DNA of 40,989 bases from Lyngbya confervoides BDU141951 (GCF_000817775.3 NZ_JTHE03000056.1:1-40989); one strand, 5' to 3'; positions 24,684 to 33,066 are shown, numbered from the stretch's first letter. Notes: generated by a model from the sequence alone, not told the origin. Translations and numbers: made by a program.

Positions 24684-25424
24684 CTAGTCCATTCCAAAGC
24701 GATAGCCTTTTCCGTAGATGGTGTGGATCACGGTGGGGTCCTTGGGGGTCTCTATTTTTCGCCTTAGCAGACGCATTTGGGCCGCGAGTACGTTGCTGCC
24801 GGGTTTTTCTTCCTCGGGCCAGAGGTGGTTATAAATTTCCTCGTGGGACAAGATGGTCTGCGGGTGTTGCATCAGGTAGGCAAGGAGGCGACATTCCTTC
24901 TCGGATAGGGCAATGGTCCGACCCTTGCGATAGACCACCAGATTATCTGGATCAAGCTCTAATCCCTCGGCCCGCAGCCGATTTGGGGTGGAAGGGGCTG
25001 ACCCCAGATCCTCCGATGAAGAGGCTCGCCGACTGAACTGCTCCTGACGACGCAGAAGCGCGCGCACGCGGGCGAGCAGTTCTCGTAGCTCAAAGGGCTT
25101 AACCAGATAGTCATCGGCTCCCACATCTAGACCCTGCACGCGATCATCGAGGGTATCCTTTGCCGTGAGGAAGAGGACTGGGGTGGCGTCTTGGTGAGAG
25201 CGCATTGAGCGGCAAACCTCAATGCCAGAACAGCCCGGAAGCATCCAGTCGAGAATAATGACGCTATAGGGACGGTGATGGTGGCGATGGGCTTCAATGG
25301 TGGCGATGGCGGCCTCCCCATCCGTGGCGACATCCACCTGATACCCTTCGCGACTGAGCACCCGCTTCAGAGGATGGGTCAGATCCTCCTCATCATCAAC
25401 AATTAAAATGCGGCTGGGGTCCAT
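24684..25424 (-). CDS. OmpR/RppA-like response regulator
   Basis: A 246-aa two-component regulator. The receiver domain (about 5-118) shows the acidic pair D10/D11, the phospho-acceptor Asp59 (VIILDWMLPG), Thr87 and Lys109 (YLVKPF). A linker leads to a winged-helix OmpR DNA-binding domain (about 150-245) with LSEKECRLLAYLMQHP and NVLAAQMRLLRRKIE, ending in IYGKGYRFG. The C-terminal domain is reminiscent of cyanobacterial RppA/NrsR, which respond to redox or metals, but the signal here is unknown. No histidine kinase is adjacent. The ATG 25424 is preceded by a purine-rich ribosome-binding site and lies 23 bp after the mutL stop; the longer frame would overlap mutL. Confidence 0.92.
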   Translation of the reverse strand: MDPSRILIVDDEEDLTHPLKRVLSREGYQVDVATDGEAAIATIEAHRHHHRPYSVIILDWMLPGCSGIEVCRSMRSHQDATPVLFLTAKDTLDDRVQGLDVGADDYLVKPFELRELLARVRALLRRQEQFSRRASSSEDLGSAPSTPNRLRAEGLELDPDNLVVYRKGRTIALSEKECRLLAYLMQHPQTILSHEEIYNHLWPEEEKPGSNVLAAQMRLLRRKIETPKDPTVIHTIYGKGYRFGMD

Positions 25425-25447
25425 GGTTTCTCTCCCTCTCCCTGCGG

Positions 25448-27271
25448 CTATTTTCTCGTGAAGTGGTGAGTATTGGACGGCTTTGAGGATGGAGCGCTTG
25501 TCCAATTTCGACGAAAGAACCGAGCCAGGGCTGGTTCATCCAAAGCCAAATAAATTGGGCGACCGTGGGGACAGGTGCGAGGATTTTGGGTTTGCTGCCA
25601 GTGATCGAGCAACGTTTGCATCTGGCTAAGGGAAAGTTCTGTGCCATTGCGAAGGGCGCTCCGGCAAGCCACGGTGGCCAGGGCCGCCTCCAGATTGGGG
25701 GTTAAGCTCATCTCCAGGAGAATATCCTGGCGATCGCTGCGATGGAGGAGTTGTTGAGGGAGACTGCGCAAAATCCAGCTATTGGGGCCAAAGGGTTCAA
25801 CCGCCAGTCCTAAATGAGCCAGGCGCTCCACCTGAGGTTCAGATAAGTGGGAGAGCCGCAGCGGGGAGGCAAGGGCGACTAAATTCAGGCTCCGCTGAAG
25901 ATCTTCGTAGAGAATCCGTTCATGGGCGATGTGCTGTTCCACCAGCCAGATACCAGCTCCATGCTCGGCCAGAATATAGGTTTTCTGGACCTGCGCGATG
26001 GCCTTGAGCCTCAGGCTGCTCTGGGGCAAGGGATCGCACAGAGACACCCTGCCCCCTTCGAAATGGGGGGGGCTGATGGAGAGCTGGGAAGAGGTGGCCC
26101 TAGGGGGTGGAGTGGACCTGGCCAATTCATCGAGATGGTAGCGGCCACGACCTTCGGCGGATCGCACCAGCTGAGACAGTGGCTTGGGGCCATACTGGCC
26201 GATTTCCTGGCCGGAGAATTGCAGCAGCCCTTGAATGGTCTCCAGCAGTTGCGATCGCCAATGATCCAGATCTCGCAGGTAAATGGCCGTTTTGGAGGGG
26301 GTGCGATTCCAATCGATATATTCGGGATTTAGGTGAAAGTGGGCAAAGCAAAGGGGATAGCGATGCCGCGGCAGAGTTTGACGAAATGCTTGCAGGATTG
26401 TTTGCTCTAGGGGCTGTAGGAGGGCACTGGTCCGTGAGGTCTCCGTGATTTTCACACAGCGGCCATTCACGGCTGTCCGCAGCCAGTCGGGACGATGTCG
26501 ATGACATTGATCCGGCAGTCCCACCACCACCTCCAGCGTATTTTGAAAGGGATGCTCTGGAGTGGGTTCTCCATGGGGGGCTTCCAGACCGGCCATGATC
26601 CGGCGCCGCGATCGCAGGGCGGTTGGATGAACAGATTTCAGTACCTGGGACACCATGGTTTCGGTCCGCGACGTGGCGGCAAGCTGAAACCAGGGATGAT
26701 GGCCTTTCCAGACTTGCCAGGTGATGTGAGGATGACATAGGGCATAGTCATAGACCAGGCTCTGGATGGATCTGAGTTGTTGGTTGGTGTTGGGCAGGGC
26801 CGCCCGACGGGCTGGCCAACTGGCGAATAACTGGCCCACCTGCACCACCGTGCCTGGGGCCAACGCTGCTGGATCAAGGGTTTTTACGTAACCTTGGTCG
26901 TCATAGGTGGCCCGCCAACCGGTGGCTTGGGATTGCAGACGAGAGGTGATCTGAAGACTGCCCAGCCGAGCCATGCTGTGCAAGGCCTCGCCGCGAAATC
27001 CAAGGGTGGAGATTTGCTCCAGGGTGGCTAGCTTACTGGTGGAATGGGCGGTGGCCGCCGCGGCTAAGTCTGCATGGGTCAGGCCCATGCCATTGTCGGC
27101 CAGCTGCACTGCCCAGTCCTGGGGCCAGAGGGTCAGGCTGAGACGATTGGCTGCTGCATCGATGGCATTATCAATCAGTTCACGGACAACGGCGGCCAGG
27201 GAATCAATGACCTCACCGGCTGCAATCCGATGCACCAGATCGGCTTGAATGGGTTGAATGCTTAGCTCCAT
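25448..27271 (-). CDS. mutL: DNA mismatch repair protein MutL
   Basis: A 607-aa MutL, which links mismatch recognition by MutS to strand incision. The N-terminal GHKL ATPase shows HRIAAGEVI, ELIDNAIDAA, LADNGMGL, HSTSKL and GFRGEAL. A variable linker (about 335-425) follows. The C-terminal dimerisation/endonuclease domain has EQHIAHERILYE, close to the DQHAxxERxxxE metal motif, then ACRSALRNG and CPHGRP. This suggests a latent nicking nuclease, as expected where MutH is absent. The D-to-E and A-to-I changes in the first motif are worth noting. It is 17 bp downstream of the 2TM gene and 23 bp upstream of the response regulator, so these are probably one operon. Confidence 0.96.
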   Translation of the reverse strand: MELSIQPIQADLVHRIAAGEVIDSLAAVVRELIDNAIDAAANRLSLTLWPQDWAVQLADNGMGLTHADLAAAATAHSTSKLATLEQISTLGFRGEALHSMARLGSLQITSRLQSQATGWRATYDDQGYVKTLDPAALAPGTVVQVGQLFASWPARRAALPNTNQQLRSIQSLVYDYALCHPHITWQVWKGHHPWFQLAATSRTETMVSQVLKSVHPTALRSRRRIMAGLEAPHGEPTPEHPFQNTLEVVVGLPDQCHRHRPDWLRTAVNGRCVKITETSRTSALLQPLEQTILQAFRQTLPRHRYPLCFAHFHLNPEYIDWNRTPSKTAIYLRDLDHWRSQLLETIQGLLQFSGQEIGQYGPKPLSQLVRSAEGRGRYHLDELARSTPPPRATSSQLSISPPHFEGGRVSLCDPLPQSSLRLKAIAQVQKTYILAEHGAGIWLVEQHIAHERILYEDLQRSLNLVALASPLRLSHLSEPQVERLAHLGLAVEPFGPNSWILRSLPQQLLHRSDRQDILLEMSLTPNLEAALATVACRSALRNGTELSLSQMQTLLDHWQQTQNPRTCPHGRPIYLALDEPALARFFRRNWTSAPSSKPSNTHHFTRK

Positions 27272-27288
27272 TGCAGATCACCAACATC

Positions 27289-27798
27289 CTAGATGCTGCT
27301 GATTCGCGTCCACCAGCGGTTCACGAACTGGCTAAGCTGGCGCTTTCGCAGCCAGCGACGAAAGGCTTCCTCATAGACTGCTTCATTGGTTTGAAAAATA
27401 CTCCAGGCAAACAGCCCGAGCTTTGCGGTGAGAAGACAAATGATGCCAGCGGGAAAAATCCAAAGAACCCCCAGAAAGGGAATTGTGCTGATCACTGCGC
27501 CCATGGCTGCCAGCGCCCCACTCAGGATTAGCCAGCGCCCGGTACGATGCTTAAGCTGGCTCATGCGGTAATCATCAAAGGCCTGTCGTTCCTGCAAGAC
27601 AGACTGTTGGTTGAGCCAACTCTCTTCGGCTTGCTGCAGAATTTGGGGCTGAATCTCCAGCTCCTCAGCAATCTCGTAAAGCTGTGCTCTGGAAAACTCT
27701 CCGTCCCAGGCCTGCTGGGCGATGGCAGCGTTTAAAATTTCTTGGATTTGGGCCTGGGTATAGACCTTGGGGGGGGGACTTACCGACTCGCCAGCCAT
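27289..27798 (-). CDS. 2TM-domain membrane protein
   Basis: A 169-aa protein. The N-terminal helical part (about 10-65, YTQAQIQEILNAAIAQQ and SRAQLYEIAEELEI) resembles the small SHOCT/winged-helix-like leader found in cyanobacterial 2TM proteins. Two hydrophobic hairpin helices (WLILSGALAAMGAVISTIPF and VLWIFPAGIICLLTAKLGLF, about 87-135) follow, with a basic C-terminus RRWLRKRQLSQFVNRWW. Function is unknown; related 2TM domains flank kinases and regulators. It is the first gene of the apparent run to mutL. Confidence 0.75.
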   Translation of the reverse strand: MAGESVSPPPKVYTQAQIQEILNAAIAQQAWDGEFSRAQLYEIAEELEIQPQILQQAEESWLNQQSVLQERQAFDDYRMSQLKHRTGRWLILSGALAAMGAVISTIPFLGVLWIFPAGIICLLTAKLGLFAWSIFQTNEAVYEEAFRRWLRKRQLSQFVNRWWTRISSI

Positions 27799-27923
27799 AG
27801 CTTTACAGGGCCTTAAACTTCACTAGTGTTACAACTTAGTTTGGTGACAATTTAGCTTTAGCGTTCTGTTAATTATCCTAGCGAATGAAAGCGTTCCTGG
27901 GATAGGGGCTTTGCCTAAGGATC

Positions 27924-27963
27924 GCGTAGCCTGACTGTAAGCGTAGCCTGACTGTAAGCGTAG
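27924..27963 (+). repeat. 17-bp tandem repeat, two full copies plus a partial
   Basis: GCGTAGCCTGACTGTAA at 27924-27940 is repeated exactly at 27941-27957, then GCGTAG (27958-27963) starts a third copy. It lies in the 409-bp gap 27799-28207. Apart from this repeat I see no gene or clear structure in that gap. GCGTAGCC-type motifs occur in dispersed repeats of cyanobacteria, so this may be a short repeat-element remnant. Confidence 0.75.
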
Positions 27964-28207
27964 ACCGATAGCCTGGAGGTTTTGAGCGGTTTTGCCGGAG
28001 GGTCAGAGTCAAAATGCGGCGGCGGCTCCCTGGACCACAACCGGCTTGTTTTTCGCCAGGATGGGCTGCAAGGGTGGACCATCCCTAACCTAAGAACAAA
28101 CTTTCCTTGTGACAAATTCATGATTCTTCCTGGGTAACCTACGGGTGAACCTGAAGTGAGGAAGGAATGTGTCAAGATATTACATGATTTGAAGATGGTG
28201 TTAAGTC

Positions 28208-28972
28208 ATGTCATCGCTTGTCTCAGTTCATCCGCCTCGACAGTTTCCTGTGCTGGGGGTCAATGTTGATCTGCTGGAGGGGTTGAATGACTATGTGGAT
28301 TGGTTGATCCATCGAATTCGAATGGAACAGGGCACCCATGTGGTGACGCTGAATGCCGAGATGACCATGCAAGCTCAGATCAATGCCGAATTAGGGCAAA
28401 TTATTCATAATGCTGAGCTGGTGGTGCCAGACGGAGCAGGCATCGTGCTGTATCTGAAGCTCTATGGCCAGTCTATCCATCGCTGTCCTGGGGTTGAACT
28501 CTCCGAAGCTTTACTGCGCAAAGTGGCGACGGTGCCCAATGCCTCGGTATTTTTTTACGGGGGGGCGCCGGGGGTGGTGGAGAAGGCTGCCCAGCGATGG
28601 CAGCAGGAGTGCCCGAATCTCACCCTGGCGGGGGTTGCCCACGGATATGTCCAAGGGGACGAGCAGGTGGAGCTGACCCAGAGACTGCAGGCCTTGCAGC
28701 CGAGCTTGATCTTTGTGGGTTTAGGGGTGCCGCGCCAGGAACATTGGATTGCCCAGCATCGCGCCCTCTGCCCTCAGGCAGTTTGGATTGGAGTCGGTGG
28801 CAGCTTTGATATCTGGTCTGGAACCAAGCAGCGGGCGCCCCAATGGCTCTGCGACCACAATTTGGAGTGGACCTATCGACTCTATCAAGAACCTTGGCGT
28901 TGGCGACGCATGATGGCTCTGCCGGAATTTGCCTGGCAATCGCTGATCGAACGCTTTACGCCTTTCCGATAA
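28208..28972 (+). CDS. WecG/TagA/CpsF-family glycosyltransferase (GT26)
   Basis: A 254-aa GT26 enzyme of the type that adds a hexosamine (for example ManNAc) to an undecaprenyl-linked sugar at the cytoplasmic face of the membrane, in exopolysaccharide or teichoic-like polymer synthesis. Family marks are VVTLNAEMTMQAQ, LVVPDGAGIVLYLKLYG, FFYGGAPGVVEKAA, LIFVGLGVPRQEHWIAQH, WIGVGGSFDIWSG, and the C-terminal LEWTYRLYQEPWRWRRM. The length is typical. It lies 21 bp before ftsE on the same strand and is likely co-transcribed with ftsEX. No strong ribosome-binding site precedes the ATG. Confidence 0.93.
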   Translation: MSSLVSVHPPRQFPVLGVNVDLLEGLNDYVDWLIHRIRMEQGTHVVTLNAEMTMQAQINAELGQIIHNAELVVPDGAGIVLYLKLYGQSIHRCPGVELSEALLRKVATVPNASVFFYGGAPGVVEKAAQRWQQECPNLTLAGVAHGYVQGDEQVELTQRLQALQPSLIFVGLGVPRQEHWIAQHRALCPQAVWIGVGGSFDIWSGTKQRAPQWLCDHNLEWTYRLYQEPWRWRRMMALPEFAWQSLIERFTPFR

Positions 28973-28993
28973 ATTCTCTATGGCTCCAGCTTT

Positions 28994-29773
28994 ATGACTC
29001 AAGCTTTTCTGCGCACCCGGTCAGTTAGTCTTGGACTGCGGCGATCGCCGCGGCGGCCCCCAGTCGACTCGCCCCCCCTTCAAGGCGCGAAGTCTGACTA
29101 TGCCCTCAATCTGCGGGGGGTGTCTCGGGTCTATCCCGCGAACCATGGGGGGATTCGAGATGTGGATTTGGCCCTGCGGCAAGGGGATTTTTTGTTTGTC
29201 ACCGGCCCCTCTGGTTCCGGTAAGACCACCCTCATGAAGCTAATTTACGGGGCGGAAAAGCCGGATCAAGGGGAGATCTGGGTGGCCGGAGAGAACGTGG
29301 CGAAACTGCGAGGCAATTCGCTTTCCCATCTGCGTCGCAGGCTTGGCGTGGTGTTTCAAGATTACAAACTGATTCCCAACTGGACCGTGGAAGAAAATGT
29401 CTCCTTTGTGCTGCGGGCCCAGGGAATTTCCCATCAAAAGGTGCGCCAGCGGCTGCTGCCAACTTTAAAGCTGGTGGGGCTGCAGGATAAGGCCAAAAAC
29501 TATCCTCTTCAGCTTTCTGGGGGAGAGCAGCAGCGGGTGAGTATTGCCCGCGCCATTGTAGGATCGCCGCGATTGCTCTTAGCGGATGAGCCGACGGGTA
29601 ACCTAGATCACGAAAACGCCATGCAGGTGCTTGGCATTCTTAAAAAGCTTAACAGCCTCGGGATTACCGTGATGGTCACGACCCACGATCTGAATCTGAT
29701 TAAAATTGGCAATGCCCCAGTGGCCCAGATTAACCAAGGTCAACTCAAAATAGTCTCGCCCCAGAGGATATAA
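28994..29773 (+). CDS. ftsE: Cell-division ABC ATPase FtsE
   Basis: The ATP-binding partner of FtsX. FtsEX uses ATP hydrolysis to activate periplasmic cell-wall hydrolases at the septum. The ABC signatures are Walker [11 protein letters not shown]-loop VFQDYKLIP, signature [14 protein letters not shown], Walker [13 protein letters not shown] and H-loop TTHDLN. At 259 aa it is longer than the usual ~225. About 35 basic, Pro-rich residues precede the normal start near [13 protein letters not shown], and no Met offers a shorter version with the full domain. The stop is one base before the ftsX ATG. Confidence 0.95.
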   Translation: MTQAFLRTRSVSLGLRRSPRRPPVDSPPLQGAKSDYALNLRGVSRVYPANHGGIRDVDLALRQGDFLFVTGPSGSGKTTLMKLIYGAEKPDQGEIWVAGENVAKLRGNSLSHLRRRLGVVFQDYKLIPNWTVEENVSFVLRAQGISHQKVRQRLLPTLKLVGLQDKAKNYPLQLSGGEQQRVSIARAIVGSPRLLLADEPTGNLDHENAMQVLGILKKLNSLGITVMVTTHDLNLIKIGNAPVAQINQGQLKIVSPQRI

Positions 29774-29774
29774 G

Positions 29775-30710
29775 ATGCGTTCTGCGCGACTCGCTCCCCC
29801 CGATACCCTGCAAACCTGGATGACGAAGCTGCGCTACCTTAGCCAGGAAACCTGGCGAAGCCTGCGTCGGGGGGGCTGGATGAATTGGGCTGCGATCAGT
29901 ACGGTCACCGTTTTGCTGTTTTTGTTTGGTCTTAGCCTGCAGACCTCCTGGCAGGTGAATGGCTTGCTGGGGCAGATGGGGTCGCAGCTTGAGATTTCGG
30001 TGTTTATGAAGCCAGATATGGCGGGATCTCGCCTTCAGGCTAAAATATTGCAGTTTCCTGAAATTGCAGCGGTACAGGTGGTGTCCAAGGACGAGGCCTG
30101 GAAGGATCTCCTGGCAGATATGGGCACTACGGATATTGCAGGGGCAACGGCGGGCTTGGGGGGAAATCCCCTTGTGGATGAGCTGAAGGTGCGAGCAACC
30201 TCGCCCGGTGAAGTAGCGGGTTTGGTGAAAAAGCTGGCGAGCTTTTCGGAAGTGGACGAGGTCACCTATCTAGATGAGGCCCTAGCGCATCTGTCTCAGA
30301 TTAGTCGGGGCTTTAGCCGAGTGAGCGTGATTTTAGTGGGATTGCTGACGCTCACCGCGATCGCGGTGATCAACACCACCATTCGGTTGATTGTGGTGGC
30401 CAGACAGCAGGAAATTGAGGTGATGCAGCTGGTGGGGGCCACCACAAACTGGATCTATTTACCGTTTTTGCTGCAAGGGATTACCTTTGGTCTGATCGGG
30501 GCTGCGATGTCAGGGTTGTTGATGGCAGGATCGCGCAGTGTCGTGCAGCGGGCCCTGGCCAATCAGCCCAATTTTTTACAGACCCTCTCCGATGGGCTCA
30601 GTTTGACCCCAGCTCAAGCCTTGCTGCTGCCGCTGGTGATGCTCACCTTTGGCAGTTTGATTGGTTTTCTAGGTAGCCTGTTCGCGGTGCGTCGGTTCGT
30701 ATTGCGCTAG
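29775..30710 (+). CDS. ftsX: Cell-division membrane protein FtsX
   Basis: The 311-aa permease of FtsEX, with four membrane helices. TM1 is WAAISTVTVLLFLFGLSL (about 35-55). A periplasmic domain (about 60-180) follows that recruits wall-hydrolase regulators. TM2 is VSVILVGLLTLTAIAVINT, TM3 is LPFLLQGITFGLIGAAMSGLLMA and TM4 is LPLVMLTFGSLIGFLGSLFAV. AGAGG sits about 7 bases before ATG 29775; Met16 is an alternative. It directly follows ftsE. Confidence 0.95.
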   Translation: MRSARLAPPDTLQTWMTKLRYLSQETWRSLRRGGWMNWAAISTVTVLLFLFGLSLQTSWQVNGLLGQMGSQLEISVFMKPDMAGSRLQAKILQFPEIAAVQVVSKDEAWKDLLADMGTTDIAGATAGLGGNPLVDELKVRATSPGEVAGLVKKLASFSEVDEVTYLDEALAHLSQISRGFSRVSVILVGLLTLTAIAVINTTIRLIVVARQQEIEVMQLVGATTNWIYLPFLLQGITFGLIGAAMSGLLMAGSRSVVQRALANQPNFLQTLSDGLSLTPAQALLLPLVMLTFGSLIGFLGSLFAVRRFVLR

Positions 30711-30802
30711 GCAGGGATTGCCCGGCGTCAATGATCGCGTTCACAGTGGGGTTGAGTTCAGTGCCATAAGCTAGAGACAGCACCCCGTGAGGTTTGATAT
30801 TG

Positions 30803-31393
30803 ATGGACATAAAACCCTGGGCCGTGGTATTCCAAATCGCGATGGCCAGCCTCACCTTGGCCTGTGCCGATCCGCCCACCTTGCCAAGGGCCACACCGGA
30901 AGAGGGCAAGCCTCCCCTGGAATCAGTGGTGGCAGGCTCTCAGAAAACCGATGCCTCCGGTCAGGAAACCGATGCCTCTGACCTGGAAGCCCACCCACTG
31001 TTAACCCAGGTCATAGACCGGCAAGCGGATCTTGGGCTGTGCCAGTTTTCCTTTGACCCCCAGGCCTCGCGAGCCTATTCTCAGGTTTATGAGGGCAGCA
31101 ATGGCGTTTATTTAGTGCAGCTGCTCTGTTTTCAGGCGGCTTATCAGGGAAACTACGAATTTGTGCGGGTGGATGCCCTGAGTTCTCCCCTTGAGATACG
31201 CCCCCTCGGGTTGGAACTGGTGGGCTATCCAACCTATGATCCTGAGACTCAGATCCTCCGCAATAGCTACAAATACAACGGTCCTGGGTCTTGTCTGGAG
31301 GAAACTACCCATCGCTGGGATGGCGATCGCCTCATCCTCGTGGAGCAAGAACAAATTGAGACGGTCCCAGGAGGATGTTCTGGGTTATTGTGA
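30803..31393 (+). CDS. Secreted or lipoprotein of unknown function (DUF1176-like)
   Basis: A protein of about 196 aa with an N-terminal signal (about 1-22) ending SLTLAC, an imperfect lipobox. A Thr/Glu/Asp-rich spacer follows. The folded part has a CFQAAYQGNYEFVRVDA segment and ends SCLEETTHRWDGDRLILVEQ. These faintly match the DUF1176 pattern (GAYN, GDC...W.WDG..F.L), which is a guess. Four Cys in the mature region could form disulfides. The start ATG 30803 has GAGG about 11 bases upstream; TTG 30794 is too close to it. It is 92 bp after ftsX on the same strand, so it may belong to that unit. Confidence 0.6.
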   Translation: MDIKPWAVVFQIAMASLTLACADPPTLPRATPEEGKPPLESVVAGSQKTDASGQETDASDLEAHPLLTQVIDRQADLGLCQFSFDPQASRAYSQVYEGSNGVYLVQLLCFQAAYQGNYEFVRVDALSSPLEIRPLGLELVGYPTYDPETQILRNSYKYNGPGSCLEETTHRWDGDRLILVEQEQIETVPGGCSGLL

Positions 31394-31453
31394 CCTGCTC
31401 CTGACAGAACCCCGTCCACAGGGGATTTCCTCAAGGCGGGGGTGGGCCACCGG

Positions 31454-31870
31454 TTACGGTTGAGAGGGGGGCAGGGGACAAAAGACATTGTTGGGCAAAA
31501 TCACGGGCAGCATGGGCACGGCTACCGCCACGGGTTTCTTGAAGCGCTGGACCATCAACCCCTCCAGATCTAGGCGGGCGATCTCTGCGCGGGCAAGGCC
31601 TTCGCCTTCGGAAATAATGACCAGATACTGGGCTGCGCGAATGGCGGTTTCCAGGCGATCGCCCTTGTCCAGGGCTGCCTGAAAATACTGGAATGCTTCC
31701 AAGGGGCCGGAGACTAGGGAGGCTCGCTGGATGATCCCCTGGGCGATGGCTTTTTCATAACCCGATCGATAGGGATTACAGGGGCGGGACGACTGGGCGA
31801 TCGCTGCCTCCCCGAGGCTGAGGAGGTTCAGGGTGATCAAGAGTCCGAGAAAGTAAGGCGATCGCCGCAT
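31454..31870 (-). CDS. Small secreted hypothetical protein
   Basis: A protein of about 138 aa from ATG 31870; the frame continues upstream into cysteine synthase, which I discount. A signal peptide (about 1-26, RRSPYFLGLLITLNLLSLGEAAIAQ) precedes a short helical region. That region has repeat-like helices (ASLVSGPLEAFQYFQAALDKGDRLETAIRAAQYLV) similar to a single tetratricopeptide-type pair. The C-terminus is Pro/Val-rich with one Cys (NNVFCPLPPSQP). I do not recognise a family. It lies 8 bp after the cysteine synthase gene, so the two are probably co-transcribed. Confidence 0.55.
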   Translation of the reverse strand: MRRSPYFLGLLITLNLLSLGEAAIAQSSRPCNPYRSGYEKAIAQGIIQRASLVSGPLEAFQYFQAALDKGDRLETAIRAAQYLVIISEGEGLARAEIARLDLEGLMVQRFKKPVAVAVPMLPVILPNNVFCPLPPSQP

Positions 31871-31878
31871 ATGGCCCC

Positions 31879-32850
31879 CTAGGGCGTTAGCCCCTTTTCT
31901 GCTAACCATGCAGGGTTGTAAAGTTTGGATTGATACCGAGTGCCGCTATCGCAGAGGACGGTGACAATGGTGTGACCCGGTCCCATTTGCTGGGCCAAGG
32001 CGACAGCGGCTCCCACATTGATGCCAACCGATCCGCCCATGAACAAACCATCCCTTTGCAGGAGTTGATAAATTACCTGAATGCAGGTGGGATCATCTAC
32101 CTGGATAGCGTCATCAATGGGCACACTTTCCATATTGGCAGTAATACGGCTGTTGCCAATGCCCTCTGTGACGGAACTACCACTGGTCTTAATTTCTCCC
32201 GTTTTGATATAGCTATACAGACCGCTCCCCATGGGGTCGGCAACGACGGTTTTGATCTGAGGATTTTGCTCCTTCAGGTAGAGGGAAACTCCGGCAAAGG
32301 TCCCGCCGGTGCCGGTGGCAGCGACCCAGGCATCCACGGTGCCGTCGGTTTGCTGCCAAATTTCAGGGCCGGTCGTATCGTAGTGCGCTTGACGATTGGC
32401 CAGATTATCAAACTGGTTGGCCCAAATGGCGTTTTCGGTTTCTGCCGCTAAGCGCCCAGAAAGCTTTACGTAGTTGTTGGGATCTCGATAGGGCACGGCT
32501 GGGACTGGCCGCACCTCTGCTCCGAGGACGCGCAGGGCATCCATCTTTTCCTGGGACTGAGTGTCGGGGATCACGATCAGGCATTTGTAGCCCTTGGCAT
32601 TGCAAATATGGGCCAGGCCAATTCCAGTGTTGCCAGCGGTGCCTTCGACCACGGTGCCTCCGGGCTTGAGGAGTCCTTTGGCTTCGGCATCTTCAATAAT
32701 GTAAAGGGCGGCTCGATCTTTAACGGAACCGCCTGGGTTCAGAAATTCGGCTTTTCCGAGAATTTCACAGCCAGTTGCGTCACTAAAGCTATTGAGGCGA
32801 ATTAAAGGGGTGTTTCCGACGGTGCCTACAAATCCGTTTTTGATATCCAT
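31879..32850 (-). CDS. cysK: Cysteine synthase A (O-acetylserine sulfhydrylase)
   Basis: A 323-aa PLP enzyme that makes cysteine from O-acetylserine and sulfide. PLP-binding Lys44 is in NPGGSVKDRAA, the substrate loop is VVEGTAGNTGIGLA, and the phosphate-binding loop is AATGTGGTFAGVSLYL. The C-terminal GGSVGINVGAAVALA and ILCDSGTRYQSK-type region (VTVLCDSGTRYQ) is also typical. It resembles the cyanobacterial CysK branch. The 216-bp upstream gap holds hairpins and the tRNA promoter. It is transcribed away from the tRNA. Confidence 0.93.
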   Translation of the reverse strand: MDIKNGFVGTVGNTPLIRLNSFSDATGCEILGKAEFLNPGGSVKDRAALYIIEDAEAKGLLKPGGTVVEGTAGNTGIGLAHICNAKGYKCLIVIPDTQSQEKMDALRVLGAEVRPVPAVPYRDPNNYVKLSGRLAAETENAIWANQFDNLANRQAHYDTTGPEIWQQTDGTVDAWVAATGTGGTFAGVSLYLKEQNPQIKTVVADPMGSGLYSYIKTGEIKTSGSSVTEGIGNSRITANMESVPIDDAIQVDDPTCIQVIYQLLQRDGLFMGGSVGINVGAAVALAQQMGPGHTIVTVLCDSGTRYQSKLYNPAWLAEKGLTP

Positions 32851-32893
32851 TCGCGTCCTACGTCAGCTTGCCTATAGCAATCCTATCGGTCAT

Positions 32894-32910
32894 CTGACGG
32901 TTCGCGTCAG
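32894..32910. repeat. 6-bp hairpin upstream of cysK
   Basis: CTGACG (32894-32899) and CGTCAG (32905-32910) form a small inverted repeat with a 5-nt spacer, 44 bp upstream of the cysK start. It could be an operator half-site pair. The evidence is only symmetry. Confidence 0.3.
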
Positions 32911-32985
32911 GGCTTAGGGATTTATCACATTTTGCCGGGGTCCCAGGATCACTGGGGATGGATGGGCAAGGGGAATTCAGACCCG

Positions 32986-33021
32986 TTGCGATCTTGCAGA
33001 TCTGCAGATCGCAATTTTTTT
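32986..33021 (+). terminator. Terminator-like hairpin with no obvious upstream gene
   Basis: TTGCGATC (32986-32993) pairs perfectly with GATCGCAA (33007-33014), with an inner TGCA/TGCA stem around GATC. Seven T follow (33015-33021). It points along + and ends about 45 bp before the tRNA. There is no annotated + strand gene between 31393 and this point, so it either ends a small RNA or shields the tRNA. Confidence 0.7.
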
Positions 33022-33047
33022 GCAAGGGAGGTCTGCTATGTTAAGAT
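33020..33047 (+). promoter_or_regulatory. Possible promoter of the CAU tRNA gene
   Basis: TTGCAA (33020-33025) and TAAGAT (33042-33047) are 16 bp apart and lie 20 bp before the tRNA. This fits a sigma-70-type -35/-10 pair, with the -35 abutting the T-tract of the preceding hairpin. Confidence 0.4.
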
Positions 33048-33066
33048 GACAAAGTTTCAAAAACAC

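Noticed and set aside
27924-27963. A CRISPR array
   Set aside because: The copies are directly abutting with no spacers and there are only two full units. No cas genes are in the window.
27915-28175. An 86-aa minus-strand ORF in the gap before WecG
   Set aside because: The sequence is Pro/Ser/Arg-rich without pattern and includes the 17-bp repeat. No ribosome-binding site is visible.
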